Shown here: positions 1-9,089 of the stretch, piece by piece
How the letters are laid out: the number at the start of each line of letters is the position of its first letter
Numbering within the stretch: the stretch's first letter is position 1
NCBI GenBank assembly: GCA_035531675.1
Contig: DATKSL010000022.1
Span: 1-64,000 of the forward strand
Length of the DNA: 64,000 bases
Direction: 5' to 3'
Origin: JAJPIG01 sp035531675
GTDB lineage: Bacteria; Desulfobacterota; Binatia; Binatales; Binataceae
Notes under the pieces: generated by a model
Told to the model about the DNA's origin: nothing
Seen by the model: only the letters and a program-made list of their open reading frames with translations
Database searches by the model: none
Position numbers and translations under genes: made by a program

Positions 1-274
1 CTTCGAGAACGATTTGCGCGTCGACTCCGGGCGCCAGCTCCGCCATCACTTCGACCCTGACGCCGACCAGGCCATTGGCCAGGATTTCGGCCGTCTCCTG
101 AGCACGTTTCAGCGGGCTGGTGAGGATCAGCAGCGGACGGATCTTCATTTTGCGCAGCCCTTCGGCCGCGCGCATCATCTTGGTCTTGCCGCTATCGGTC
201 AACGTCCGATCCTTATCGTCCGTTGCGGGATTGGCGTCTTCGGCGGTCGCGTGGCGCACCAGGTAAAGCTTCAT
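1..274 (-). CDS. sixA: Phosphohistidine phosphatase SixA (5' part only)
   Basis: The reading frame opens at an ATG (complement of 272-274) and runs off the left edge, giving the first 91 residues. It begins MKLYLVRHATAED, which carries the RHG/RHA catalytic motif of the histidine phosphatase (phosphoglycerate mutase-like) superfamily. The motif TSPLKRAQETA follows, typical of SixA. SixA removes phosphate from phosphohistidine on signalling proteins in the cytoplasm. It lies upstream of, and on the other side of a gap from, a Ppx/GppA gene and a CHAD gene, a combination often seen together. The C-terminal part is outside the window. Confidence 0.85.
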   Translation of the reverse strand, partial: MKLYLVRHATAEDANPATDDKDRTLTDSGKTKMMRAAEGLRKMKIRPLLILTSPLKRAQETAEILANGLVGVRVEVMAELAPGVDAQIVLE

Positions 275-451
275 AACTTGCGATCTCTCCGTGCTGAGCG
301 GGGTTCAACTGCCAGCCAGCCAGCGATGTCCGGCGGTCGCTGTCTCACGCACACCCGTCCACCGCCGGGTAAGAATAGTCGAAATCGGCGGCACAGTGGA
401 CCGCCGGACATCGCCCGGCAGCGTCGTCCCGGAGCAAGCGCAGGCCATCGC

Positions 452-2161
452 TCAGGCCGGATGCAGCGTCGAATATCCGCTGCGGGCGGTGGACGTGCGG
501 CGGCGACGGCGATGGCTGCGGGATTTCATCAGGCGGAATTCGAGCGGGCGCCCGAAGAACTTTTCCCACAGATCGCTCTTGCGCTCCGCCGCCCATAGCT
601 CAAGTTCCGCGTCGCGTCCCTCGGCGTCGAGCCGCACCACGATGCGCGAGCCGCTGCGGCCGACGCGGATCGCTCGCACGATTGAGTTATGGCTCCGGTC
701 AAGTGCGTCGGCGACCCGCAGAATCGCGGCCAGTCCGATTACCCACTCGCGCGCCGCGCTCGAGAGCTCGCTCAGTTCCGGGCTCGAGAGCTTGGGCAGC
801 GCACCCTTGTGGAACCTCGCCAGGGCCGCGATGGCCTGGATTTCATCGGGCGTAAAGCCGCGCAGGATTTCGCCGTAACTGATCAGATATTGCGAGTGAT
901 AATGATGGCGCCGATGGCTCACGTGGAGGCCGACGTCATGCAGCAAGGCCGCGAACTCGAGCGCCTCGCGTTCACTCGGCCCGTAGCCGTGAATCGACCG
1001 GGTCGCATCGAACAACCGCAACGCCAGCCGGGCCACCTGCGGCCCGTGCTCACCGTCGGCCTCGAAGCGCCGGGTCATCTCGATCACGCTGCGCCGGCGG
1101 ATATCGGGCAGCCGCTCGATAGTCTCGGCATAGCCGGGAAAGCGGGCGAGAAAATCCAAGATCACGCCCTCGCGCAGGCCCCACTCGCAGGCCCGCATCT
1201 GTTCCATCTCGAAGCCTTCGAACATCACCTCGGTCAGCACGGCGCCGGCTGCGATCAGGTCGACACGGCGCCGATCGAGTCCCACCAGGTCGGCGCGCTC
1301 GTCGGCGTTCTGTTCCAGGATGCGCGCGGTCAACTGCTTGAGGTCGTCGCGCCGCAGCACATGATTGTGCAGGGTCTCAGGCACCCGCCCGTCGCGCATC
1401 GCCGCCGCCATCGCGGTGAGATTGAGCAAGGTTCCCGAGGTCCCCACCATCATGGTCGGCGCGGTACGCTGAGATTTTTTGAACGCCGCGCCGAGCTTGC
1501 GCAGCAGATGCGCCCGCAGCTTTGAGATTTCGCTCTTGCGCGGCGGATCGGACGAGATGAACTTGTCGGTCAGCCGCGCCACGCCGAGCTTGAGGCTCTC
1601 CTGCCACTCGACGCGCGGTCCGACGCCCTGGATGATTTCGACGCTGCCGCCGCCAACGTCGACCACGATTGGACGTTGACCGCGAAAATCGATCGAATGA
1701 CGGGCGCCCTCGAACACCAGCCGCGCCTCCTCCAGGCCCGTGATCACGTCGACGCGCAGGCCCAGCTCCTCCCACGCCCTGAGCACGAAATCACCGCCGT
1801 TGGAGGCCTCGCGAATCGAGCTGGTGGCGACCGCCAGAATCGGCTCGGCGCCCTCGCGCCGGGCGAGCTGCGTGAAAGTCGCCAGCGCCTTGAAGCCGGC
1901 CTCGAAGGTTTCCTCCGACAGATGGCCGTTAACCAGAGTGCCGCGGCCGAGCCCGACCATCTCCTTGGCCCGGTCGACGATTTCGAAATGGCCACCGCTG
2001 ACCACTCGCGCGATGACCATGTGGATTGAATTGGATCCGATATCGATCGCGGCGAGCCTGGTCGGGGCGCTGATCCGGCGATGGGGGCGGCCGTTGTGGC
2101 CGTTGAGGGCGGCACGCCGATGAGAGTTGCCGTTGACTAACGCTCGCTCACGCTGGCTCAT
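452..2161 (-). CDS. ppx: Ppx/GppA phosphatase with HD domain (exopolyphosphatase)
   Basis: 569 residues. The N-terminal actin-like ASKHA fold shows AAIDIGSNSIHMVIARV (residues about 37-53) and, further on, DVGGGSVEIIQG, the two phosphate-binding loops of the Ppx/GppA family. The C-terminal half is an HD domain with LHDVG at about 407-411 and further His residues, as in long exopolyphosphatases. The family hydrolyses terminal phosphates from polyphosphate or converts pppGpp to ppGpp; which one cannot be decided here. The last 25 residues form an unusual Arg-rich tail (SHRRRRRTSTAR) after the HD domain. The gene is divergent from the CHAD gene and follows the direction of sixA. Confidence 0.88.
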   Translation of the reverse strand: MSQRERALVNGNSHRRAALNGHNGRPHRRISAPTRLAAIDIGSNSIHMVIARVVSGGHFEIVDRAKEMVGLGRGTLVNGHLSEETFEAGFKALATFTQLARREGAEPILAVATSSIREASNGGDFVLRAWEELGLRVDVITGLEEARLVFEGARHSIDFRGQRPIVVDVGGGSVEIIQGVGPRVEWQESLKLGVARLTDKFISSDPPRKSEISKLRAHLLRKLGAAFKKSQRTAPTMMVGTSGTLLNLTAMAAAMRDGRVPETLHNHVLRRDDLKQLTARILEQNADERADLVGLDRRRVDLIAAGAVLTEVMFEGFEMEQMRACEWGLREGVILDFLARFPGYAETIERLPDIRRRSVIEMTRRFEADGEHGPQVARLALRLFDATRSIHGYGPSEREALEFAALLHDVGLHVSHRRHHYHSQYLISYGEILRGFTPDEIQAIAALARFHKGALPKLSSPELSELSSAAREWVIGLAAILRVADALDRSHNSIVRAIRVGRSGSRIVVRLDAEGRDAELELWAAERKSDLWEKFFGRPLEFRLMKSRSHRRRRRTSTARSGYSTLHPA

Positions 2162-2337
2162 GGCTTAGGTCGGGGCCGCTTCAGCCGCAACCCATCATCC
2201 ACCTCCGCTTGGGCTCGACACGCTTGGTGGCCGATGAGCTATACTGCGGGCCTATCGATCGGCTTGGGGTTGTAACTTGGTGACTCTGTCGGCCAACGTC
2301 GCCATTATGCCCGAGTCATCCCGACTTTAGAAGTACC

Positions 2338-3384
2338 GTGGCGAGCAGCACAGCCAGAAAAGATTCCGAAGCCGCAGCGGCGGCGCCTGAAAACGGCGCG
2401 ATGCGATCCGGGCCGCTGCCCGCGAGCAGCGATTCCGCGACCGAGCGGCATGCGCGTCTGGTCAGGCTGCTGCGCAAGGGACTGCAGCGTTTCGTGAACG
2501 ACGTCGCCCGGGTGCTGACCAGCCAGGATCAGAAGGCAATTCACGACTTGCGGGTCTGGAGCCGGCGTCTGCAACAGGTGCTGGTCGGGCTGTACGGCGA
2601 GACCCCGCCGCGCCGGGCGCGCGCGATGCGCCGGGTGCTGCGCCGCACGCGCCGTGCGATCGGCCAGTGGCGCAACTATGATGTCGTGATCGACGCGGTC
2701 GAGCGGCGCATCCGGCGCGCCCGCAACCAGGAACGGCAGCGCGCCTGGTCGATCGTGCTGAAGTCGGCCGTCGAAGCGCGGCGGCGCGAGATTCGCGGTG
2801 CGCGCAAGCGGCTGATGAAGCTCGATGTGTTCGGACTGCGCGAGGCGGGTGAGGTCGTGATCGAGGGTGGCGGCCCGGCGCATGACACGCTCGACGCCTC
2901 CTTCTGGGCGGCGGTCGCCCAGGCCTACGATCGCTGGCGCGAAACGTACGATAACACGGTCAAGTCGAAGCAACCCCAAGATATCCACGCTTTTCGAATC
3001 CGCACCAAGCGGCTGCGCTATCGGATCGAGCTGGCGCGCGAACTGGGAATCGACGGCACCAAACCGCTGCTCGACTGGTTCAAGAAGCTGCAGGACGGGC
3101 TGGGGCGATGGCGCGACCGGGCCGAGCTCGGGCGGGTAATCGCCGCGTCGATCGCCGACCCGGAGCATCTGCTCAAGGAATCGCGCGCCTCGATCATGCT
3201 GCTCACCGAGCTTGAGGGGCTGCGCCGGCGGGCCGACCGCGACGTCGACGAGTTGCTCGACGGGATCGGCCGCAGCGCCGGGCTCGCTTGCTGCGAACAG
3301 TGGGTGGGAACCCATGCCCGACCCGCCGCCGAGTCTGAGAGCACGGCCGCTTCGCCGCCGATCACTCCGCCGATCGCGCAGTAG
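2338..3384 (+). CDS. CHAD domain protein
   Basis: 348 residues from a GTG at 2338. The protein is rich in Arg and His and contains two helical CHAD repeats: VHDLR-like segments IHDLRVWSRRLQQ (first half) and IHAFRIRTKRLRYRIEL (second half), the conserved basic helices that bind polyphosphate. It stands alone, without the CYTH domain to which CHAD is often fused. It is divergent from an exopolyphosphatase gene, which fits a role on polyphosphate granules. The first 35 residues and the last 25 are low complexity and probably disordered. The next gene starts 5 bases after its stop, so the two are likely cotranscribed. Confidence 0.85.
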   Translation: MASSTARKDSEAAAAAPENGAMRSGPLPASSDSATERHARLVRLLRKGLQRFVNDVARVLTSQDQKAIHDLRVWSRRLQQVLVGLYGETPPRRARAMRRVLRRTRRAIGQWRNYDVVIDAVERRIRRARNQERQRAWSIVLKSAVEARRREIRGARKRLMKLDVFGLREAGEVVIEGGGPAHDTLDASFWAAVAQAYDRWRETYDNTVKSKQPQDIHAFRIRTKRLRYRIELARELGIDGTKPLLDWFKKLQDGLGRWRDRAELGRVIAASIADPEHLLKESRASIMLLTELEGLRRRADRDVDELLDGIGRSAGLACCEQWVGTHARPAAESESTAASPPITPPIAQ

Positions 3385-3389
3385 ACCTG

Positions 3390-4610
3390 ATGACCGCAGC
3401 GGAGCGTCGGAGCTGGGTGATCGTCGCGAGTTTGTTCTCCGCGCTGTTCTTCATCGTCGGTTCGAACGATACCTTCGGCATCTTTGTTACGCCGCTGGCC
3501 AGGGAATTCGGCTGGAGCCGGGCCCAGGTCTCGCTGCTGTTTACCGGAGAATCGCTGGCGCTGGGCGTCAGCGCGCCGCTGGTCGGCTGGTTGCTCGACC
3601 GGATTGACGCGCGCTGGGTGATTAGCGGCGGAGCGCTGCTTTCCGGCTGCTGTTACCTGGCGGCGGCCTCGGTGCACTCGTTCATCCCGATGCTGGCGAT
3701 CTTCCTGCTGATCGGCGTCGGCCTGGCGGCGGCGGCCTTCCTGCCGGTTTCAGTAGTGATCTCGAACTGGTTCGAGAACGACCGCGGGATGGCGATGGGG
3801 TTGGCGATGGCGGGTGAGCCGATCGGCGCCAGCATCCTGGCGATCCTGGTGAACTACGCGATCGGCTACGGCGGCTGGCGCTTCGGCTTCAAGGCGATCG
3901 CAGTGCCGATGTTCTTGATCGTCGCCCCGCTGGTGTTCGTGCTGGTTCGCGGCCATCCGCCGCGCGACGGGCAGACCCCCGCCGAGCATCGCGAGACGCT
4001 CTCCGGCTGCGAGGTCCGCGAGGCAATAAGAACGCGCTCGTTCTGGATGCTGATGATCGCGTGGCTGTGCTGGGGCTACTCGTTCGGCGGCCCTTTCACC
4101 CACCTGGTCGCCTATCTGACCGGCCTCGGCTACAGCCCCGACCGGGCGGCGCTCGCCTTCAGCGTCATGATGGGCTTTCTGGCGATCGGTTATTTCACGA
4201 TCGGCCGGGCAGCGGACCGGGCCGGAGCAAAAATCACCGTGGCGATCGTATTCGTGGTGACGGCGTTGATGCAGCTAATCCTGCTCGGTGCGACCCATGT
4301 CGTGCTCCTGATAATCTTCGTCGTCGGCAACGGGCTGGTGATCGAAGTTGCGCAGGTGATTCTGCCGATGGTGCTGGCCGACTCGCTGGGACTCAAGCGC
4401 TTCGGTTCACTGGCCGGCCTGATGTGGTTCCCACTGTGCGTCGGAGTCGCGATCGGTCCGTGGGTGACTGGCAAGATCTTCGATCTGACCGGCAGCTACA
4501 CGCTCGCCTTCGAGCTGTCGGCCGCGGCGGCGCTGCTCGGCGCGGTCGCCACCTTGGCCACGCTGCCGCGCGAATACGAACAGCAACCAGAGTTGAGTAA
4601 GAGCGCGTAG
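3390..4610 (+). CDS. MFS transporter
   Basis: 406 residues with about 12 hydrophobic segments and the usual split into two six-helix halves. A short loop after helix 2 reads GWLLDRIDARW, the MFS motif A region, and the second half has an equivalent loop GRAADRAGAK. The N-terminus (RRSWVIVASLFSALFFIVG) leads straight into helix 1. It resembles the oxalate/formate antiporter-like and monocarboxylate-type MFS group. The substrate cannot be told. It lies between polyphosphate genes and the catabolic island, and could serve either or neither. Confidence 0.85.
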   Translation: MTAAERRSWVIVASLFSALFFIVGSNDTFGIFVTPLAREFGWSRAQVSLLFTGESLALGVSAPLVGWLLDRIDARWVISGGALLSGCCYLAAASVHSFIPMLAIFLLIGVGLAAAAFLPVSVVISNWFENDRGMAMGLAMAGEPIGASILAILVNYAIGYGGWRFGFKAIAVPMFLIVAPLVFVLVRGHPPRDGQTPAEHRETLSGCEVREAIRTRSFWMLMIAWLCWGYSFGGPFTHLVAYLTGLGYSPDRAALAFSVMMGFLAIGYFTIGRAADRAGAKITVAIVFVVTALMQLILLGATHVVLLIIFVVGNGLVIEVAQVILPMVLADSLGLKRFGSLAGLMWFPLCVGVAIGPWVTGKIFDLTGSYTLAFELSAAAALLGAVATLATLPREYEQQPELSKSA

Positions 4611-4626
4611 GCCTGAACTCGTCGGC

Positions 4627-4655
4627 TTGACAGTTCCCGAAGAGCCGGATATTTC
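4627..4655 (+). promoter_or_regulatory. Candidate sigma-70 promoter of the catabolic island
   Basis: A perfect -35 box TTGACA at 4627-4632 is followed after 17 bases by TATTTC at 4650-4655. This places a start of transcription near 4662, upstream of the DUF1989 start at 4729. The upstream in-frame TTG that would lengthen the DUF1989 protein is the start of this -35 box, so that longer start is unlikely. Confidence 0.45.
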
Positions 4656-4728
4656 CGCATGGCAATTTGAGCGTGAACAGATTCAGCGGCATGCCCGTAG
4701 GAATCGAAAAATCACCAGGAGAGCAGCT

Positions 4729-5397
4729 ATGGCCAACGAACTGGGCAAACTCATCCAGAGTTACACGGCGCCCGCTCATACCTATGCCACCGGCAAACTG
4801 AAGAAGGGGCAGATTCTCCGGATCGTCGACGTCGAGGGGCAGCAGGTCGCCGACTTCGTAACCCTCAAGCTCGACGATCCCGGCGAGTATCTGGATTGCA
4901 TCTACACCAACTGGATGCTGGGCCGCTACAAGTGGCACAAGGGCGACTCGATCTACAGCAATCATCTGAACCCGCTGTGGACGATTATCGACGATACCGT
5001 CGACGACCATTACACCGGCGGCGGATTCTGCTCGCGCGACGCGCGGATCAAATTCAAGGTCGACGATCAGAAGGGCTGCCGCGACACGGTCGAGGATGCG
5101 TTCGCAGCCAACGGTATCTCGCCGCAGCATGTGCGCTCGGTCTCCTGCTTCAACATCTTCATGAATGTGGCCTACACGGCGGACGGCCGCTGGGAGATCG
5201 GCCTGCCGAAATCGAAGGCCGGCGACCATATCGATTTGCGGGCAGAGATGGATGTTTTTTGGGCATCGTCGGTTTGCTTCTGGCCCGAAGTCGTTAACGG
5301 CACGAAACCGACGCCGCTCAGGTTCGAGAGCTACGAGGGCGATAAAACAGTATCCTCAAGTACTCAAACGAATCCGGTTGAGGGCCGTAAGGCCTGA
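4729..5397 (+). CDS. DUF1989 / urea carboxylase-associated family protein
   Basis: 222 residues from the ATG at 4729, chosen because AGGAGAG lies just before it; an upstream in-frame TTG overlaps a -35 box. The sequence matches the DUF1989 family: GQQVADFVTL near the N-terminus, GGGFCSRDARIKF in the middle, SCFNIFMNVAYTADGRWEI and GDHIDLRAEMDVFWASSVCF towards the end, with conserved Cys, His and Asp likely to bind a metal. Members sit beside urea carboxylase and other nitrogen-compound genes, but their activity is not firmly known. As first gene of an oxygenase island it may act on a nitrogen-containing intermediate (inference). Confidence 0.82.
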   Translation: MANELGKLIQSYTAPAHTYATGKLKKGQILRIVDVEGQQVADFVTLKLDDPGEYLDCIYTNWMLGRYKWHKGDSIYSNHLNPLWTIIDDTVDDHYTGGGFCSRDARIKFKVDDQKGCRDTVEDAFAANGISPQHVRSVSCFNIFMNVAYTADGRWEIGLPKSKAGDHIDLRAEMDVFWASSVCFWPEVVNGTKPTPLRFESYEGDKTVSSSTQTNPVEGRKA

Positions 5398-5567
5398 TTT
5401 GTTGACGAAGTATCGCGGATAAATCAGAGTCCATCTTAAGCAGGCCGTTATGCAGAACGCTGATGGCGTCGGCGATCGCCGCACGCGCAGTCCGAGCGAG
5501 GCGAGCGACCATACTATGAGGCGGCTCAAATATTGCAGGTTGTCGGCAGTTTGAAGGAGCACCAACT

Positions 5568-6785
5568 ATGCAGGCGCGCGTATCGACGGCTAATCCGCGG
5601 CATAGAATCGATCGCCTGATCTATGTGGACGACGAAATTTATCATCAGGAGATGGAAAAGATCTTCGCGCGCACATGGCAATACGTGGGCCATGCAAACG
5701 AGCTCAAGAGGCCGGGCGACTTCCTTTGCGCCGCGGTCGGCGGGCAACCGATCGTTATCTGCCGGGATGACGACTTGGCACTGCGGGCATTTTTCAACAC
5801 CTGCGCGCATCGCGGCGCGGAACTCACGAGCAAGCGCCGGGGCAACGTCGGCAAGGTCTTTCGTTGCATGTTTCATGGCTGGTCCTACGACCTCCGTGGA
5901 AGGCTTATCGGGGTGCCTTATCGCGATGCCTACGGCGCCAGCTTCGAAACCCAGGCGCACGGCTTGGCGCCGGCAAGTGTGCAGACCTTTAGCGGGATGA
6001 TGTTCGTTAGCCTGGACCCGCAGGTTGAATCGGTCGAAGCGTACCTGGGCGAGGCGGCTCCATACCTGAAGAAGTATTGCGAGAATACCGAAGTGATCGG
6101 CCGCATCCGCTGGATATACGACGGCAATTGGAAACTGTGGCAGGAGAACTTCGCCGACAATTACCATCCGGAGTTTACCCATCGATGGGTTCGAGATGCG
6201 CAGTGGGGATACGCGGACGAAGGCGAAAATCGTCAGCTTGACAGTGGACATGGATTACTCACGTGGCCGCAAAAACCGCTGTTCCTGGACCGTTTGGCCG
6301 CGGGACTGAAGGAGGCCTCCGGGCTCGAGGTGGACCCGTCGAAGAATCCTGAATATGCGTTCCCCCCTTTTCCGATCAAGGAGGAGGAGCCGGACGTTGT
6401 CTTGAGCGTTTTTCCGAACCTCGACCTGCAATACTTCGCCGGCGGCGCCGCGATTATCATCCAGATCAAAATACCGCTGGCGGTTGATCGGACGTTGGTC
6501 GAATTACTTTCGCTCGCCCCCGTGGACGAAGCCCGCGAAGCGCGTCAATGGCGCCTGGAGCGGAGTGCCGGCATCCAGGCGACCTCGGGGAAGATCACAG
6601 CGGACGACGCCGAGGCGCTCGGCCGTTGTCAACGAGGGATGGCGGCCCGGGCGGTTCGCTGGTCAAACATGGAACGGGGACAGGAGCCCGGAAAGGCAGG
6701 CAAGACCCGGGACGAATATTCGTTGCGCAGCTTTTACGCCGGTTGGGAGCAATACATGAGCCGCAGCGCTGCGGCCATCCTCTGA
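5568..6785 (+). CDS. Rieske ring-hydroxylating dioxygenase, alpha subunit
   Basis: 405 residues; GAAGGAG precedes the ATG. The Rieske [2Fe-2S] site is C79-x-H81 (NTCAHRGAE) and C100-x2-H103 (FRCMFHGWSYD). The mononuclear iron site is in ENFADNYHPEFTH, with D197 bridging and H200/H205 as ligands; the acidic ligand is probably D346 or D347 (TADDAEALGRCQRG). The family adds O2 across an aromatic ring or oxidises related substrates, using electrons from a ferredoxin/reductase. The beta subunit is next. No dedicated reductase follows directly; the one at 11324 could serve both oxygenases. Codon use looks less G/C-biased than in most neighbours. Confidence 0.9.
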   Translation: MQARVSTANPRHRIDRLIYVDDEIYHQEMEKIFARTWQYVGHANELKRPGDFLCAAVGGQPIVICRDDDLALRAFFNTCAHRGAELTSKRRGNVGKVFRCMFHGWSYDLRGRLIGVPYRDAYGASFETQAHGLAPASVQTFSGMMFVSLDPQVESVEAYLGEAAPYLKKYCENTEVIGRIRWIYDGNWKLWQENFADNYHPEFTHRWVRDAQWGYADEGENRQLDSGHGLLTWPQKPLFLDRLAAGLKEASGLEVDPSKNPEYAFPPFPIKEEEPDVVLSVFPNLDLQYFAGGAAIIIQIKIPLAVDRTLVELLSLAPVDEAREARQWRLERSAGIQATSGKITADDAEALGRCQRGMAARAVRWSNMERGQEPGKAGKTRDEYSLRSFYAGWEQYMSRSAAAIL

Positions 6786-6818
6786 CGGTGCGCTGACACC
6801 TCGAGCGAGAGAGCGAAA

Positions 6819-7295
6819 ATGAGTCGGAGCGCTGAAGACGATCGTGCCGCAATCGAGAAGCTGATGCGGACCTATGCCCGATTGCTCGACGAGCGACGCT
6901 TCGCAGAGTGGATAGACCTCTTCGCCGAGGACGGCGCTTACGTTGTAGTCACTTACGAGAACCTTCAGGATCAGGGGCTGCTGCTCTTCAAGGACGATGG
7001 CCGCGAGGCCTTGAAGGAGCGGGCAGCATTCGTTATGGGTTATTACCAATTTGAGCGTTGCAAGACACTGCACGTTGTATCGAACGTCGACGTTGCCACT
7101 CCGTCTAGCGACGAAACGAGCTCGACCAGCTACTTCGTTATTTATCGAACGCCTGCGGACGGTCTGCCGCGGCTGTACAGCTGCGGTGAGTACCGCGATC
7201 GCCTGGTGAGAAGGAACGGGCGCTGGATGTTTCAAGAGCGCCTCGCGATCGTGGACAACAATACGCTACCGGAGAACTTCACGGAGTTAATATGA
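6819..7295 (+). CDS. Ring-hydroxylating dioxygenase beta subunit / SnoaL-like protein
   Basis: 158 residues. The start MSRSAEDDRAAIEKLMRTY and the following ARLLDERRFAEWIDLFAED are the typical first helices of the cystatin-like (SnoaL/NTF2-like) fold used by beta subunits of Rieske dioxygenases. It lies 33 bases after the alpha subunit gene, with GAGCGAGAGAG before the start. In alpha3beta3 enzymes the beta subunit is mainly structural. It could also be a stand-alone SnoaL-like enzyme, but position and length favour the beta subunit. Confidence 0.78.
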   Translation: MSRSAEDDRAAIEKLMRTYARLLDERRFAEWIDLFAEDGAYVVVTYENLQDQGLLLFKDDGREALKERAAFVMGYYQFERCKTLHVVSNVDVATPSSDETSSTSYFVIYRTPADGLPRLYSCGEYRDRLVRRNGRWMFQERLAIVDNNTLPENFTELI

Positions 7296-7464
7296 GCAAT
7301 ATTGCGAATCTCGCGGGGAGCCCGAGACCCTGGTATCGGAGACGGGAATCGACCCGATGATCCCGTCGCTTACCTGATCGAGATCGGCCGCCCGCCATCT
7401 GCGACCCTGAACCTGAAACCCAGTTCGTCGTTGGTATGTAACGGATTCGAGGAGGAGAGCTGAA
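7296..7464 (+). other. Intergenic stretch with a 7-bp hairpin
   Basis: 169 bases between the beta subunit gene and the DUF1329 gene. GACGGGA (7341-7347) and TCCCGTC (7361-7367) form a perfect stem over a 13-base loop. No T-run follows, so a terminator is not supported. A strong ribosome site GGAGGAGAG precedes the GTG at 7465. Confidence 0.35.
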
Positions 7465-8868
7465 GTGAAACTGAGCCGAAGGCTGATTACGCTACTGATT
7501 ATTCTGCTGCCCAGCGTGGCATTTTCGCAGAACCATGTCCCGGCGTCGGCGGGTCGTTCGCAGGCTTCCGCACCAGGGGAGGCCGCGGGCACCGAGGTTA
7601 CGCTGCATAATTTTATCGCACCCGGACGGACCGAGCGCCTGGTGAGTCCCGTTCCCCCCGGTACGATCGTCACCCTTCAAAACTGGCAGCAATACAAAGA
7701 CTACCTTTCTGACGGGATGCAGGCTTTTTTGAGCGGCAAGCTTCACTGGAAGCTTCCGGCCGATTTTCAGATCGTAATCGGACCGACACATGACTACTCA
7801 GCCGCCCGCGAGTATTACTCAGACACTCTGAAATACAGCAAGGGCGTACGTGTCGTTAATCGTTCGGACGGCGGCCACACACTAGATGGCTACGTCGCCG
7901 GATTGCCGTTTCCGAACCCGACCGCGCCGCTCAAGGGATGGAAGCTACTGGTAGATATGTGGTATTCCTATATACCCCATCTGGAGTGCGGGTACGACAC
8001 GTTCTACCTGGTTGACCGGTTTGGCAACCTCGCCCCGGAAACCGCGCTTCAAATCTATCGGAAGCTGGGTCACGCCAGTGACTATGGAATTCCGCCCATC
8101 GATCCGAACCACCCGGGACTCTATTATACTGAGTATCTCGAAATTCTTGCGCCTGAAGAGTCAAGATACCTGGCCAATCTGACCGTGTACTACATGGATC
8201 AGAGCAAGCCGATAGATACGTTCCTGTTCATCCCCTCGCTGCGCCGTTCGCTGCGGCTGTCTGCGGCGGCGCGCTGTTCCCCGGTCGTCGGCACCGACTT
8301 CACCGAGGACGACGCCAGCGATTTCAACTTCAACGGCGACTGGCAGATTTTCAACTCTCACGTGGTTCGCGAGGGCTGGGGAATGTCCCTTGACGAGGTA
8401 ACGGATTACAAGGCGGTCGGAAATCTGGCCAACTACTACCGGCCGGCTTTCTTTCCGAAGCCCGTCATAGGGAAGTGGGAGATGCGTCCGGTCTGGCTGC
8501 TGGACGTGAGACGCATCCCATCGAGGGCTTCCGGTTATTGTTACGGCAAGAAGATCTTATGGCTCGATAAACAAACGTACAGCCCCTTTTGGATTGATGG
8601 CTACGACAGCAACCAAAAGTTGTGGAAAGTATTTCTGTCGCTGGTCTTTCCGCGCGAAGTTCCGCACGAGGGAATCGTTCAGCCCACCGGCCAGTGGCTC
8701 AACCCGGTATGGGACGTTCAGAGCGACCATCTTACGCTGGGCATGGCGACCAACCCGGAGGGGACGAAGTTCAAATACAACGAGGATTGCAGGAATTTCG
8801 AGGGTCAGAACCTCGATGATGTCGGCCGCTACAGCGTTAGTTCGGGTCTTGAGGAAATCATGCGCTAG
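7465..8868 (+). CDS. DUF1329 family exported protein
   Basis: 467 residues from a GTG at 7465 preceded by GGAGGAGAG. The N-terminus KLSRRLITLLIILLPSVAFSQ is a Sec signal peptide, cut near residue 21. The body has the features of DUF1329 outer-membrane-associated proteins, such as YKDYLSDGMQAFLSGKL early on, GLPFPNPTAP in the middle, and a C-terminal part with YGKKILWLDKQTYSPFW. DUF1329 proteins are often next to RND/MMPL exporters and hydrocarbon or steroid catabolic genes, and are thought to bind a hydrophobic ligand in the envelope. Here there is no RND partner; it follows a Rieske dioxygenase and may help uptake of its substrate (inference). Confidence 0.8.
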   Translation: MKLSRRLITLLIILLPSVAFSQNHVPASAGRSQASAPGEAAGTEVTLHNFIAPGRTERLVSPVPPGTIVTLQNWQQYKDYLSDGMQAFLSGKLHWKLPADFQIVIGPTHDYSAAREYYSDTLKYSKGVRVVNRSDGGHTLDGYVAGLPFPNPTAPLKGWKLLVDMWYSYIPHLECGYDTFYLVDRFGNLAPETALQIYRKLGHASDYGIPPIDPNHPGLYYTEYLEILAPEESRYLANLTVYYMDQSKPIDTFLFIPSLRRSLRLSAAARCSPVVGTDFTEDDASDFNFNGDWQIFNSHVVREGWGMSLDEVTDYKAVGNLANYYRPAFFPKPVIGKWEMRPVWLLDVRRIPSRASGYCYGKKILWLDKQTYSPFWIDGYDSNQKLWKVFLSLVFPREVPHEGIVQPTGQWLNPVWDVQSDHLTLGMATNPEGTKFKYNEDCRNFEGQNLDDVGRYSVSSGLEEIMR

Positions 8869-8970
8869 TTGCCGCAGGTCCGGCAGGCCGAATGCGGTTC
8901 GGAGTCCTTCGCGGCAGTCGGCGCAGGTACTGTTGCTTGTGCTGTGCTATGTCGCCGGTAACAGGGCCGG

Positions 8971-9000
8971 TTGACACTAGCTGATCGATTGTCCTACAAG
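8971..9000 (+). promoter_or_regulatory. Candidate sigma-70 promoter before the ring-cleavage genes
   Basis: A perfect TTGACA at 8971-8976 is followed after 18 bases by TACAAG at 8995-9000, inside the 221-base gap before the hydrolase gene at 9090. If real, it splits the island into two transcription units, 4729-8868 and 9090-16046. The -10 match is 4 of 6. Confidence 0.4.
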
Positions 9001-9089
9001 GAAACCGAACCTGCATTCGTCTGCGACTGATGGAATCGTCATAAGTACATAATTACCCGGCCCGGCTAAGCCGATAAGCGAGGAAGAGC

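Noticed and set aside
2240..2245. TATACT as -10 of the CHAD gene
   Set aside because: No good -35 at a 16-18 base distance.
7341..7367. Stem-loop as a terminator after the beta subunit gene
   Set aside because: No T-run follows and the loop is long.
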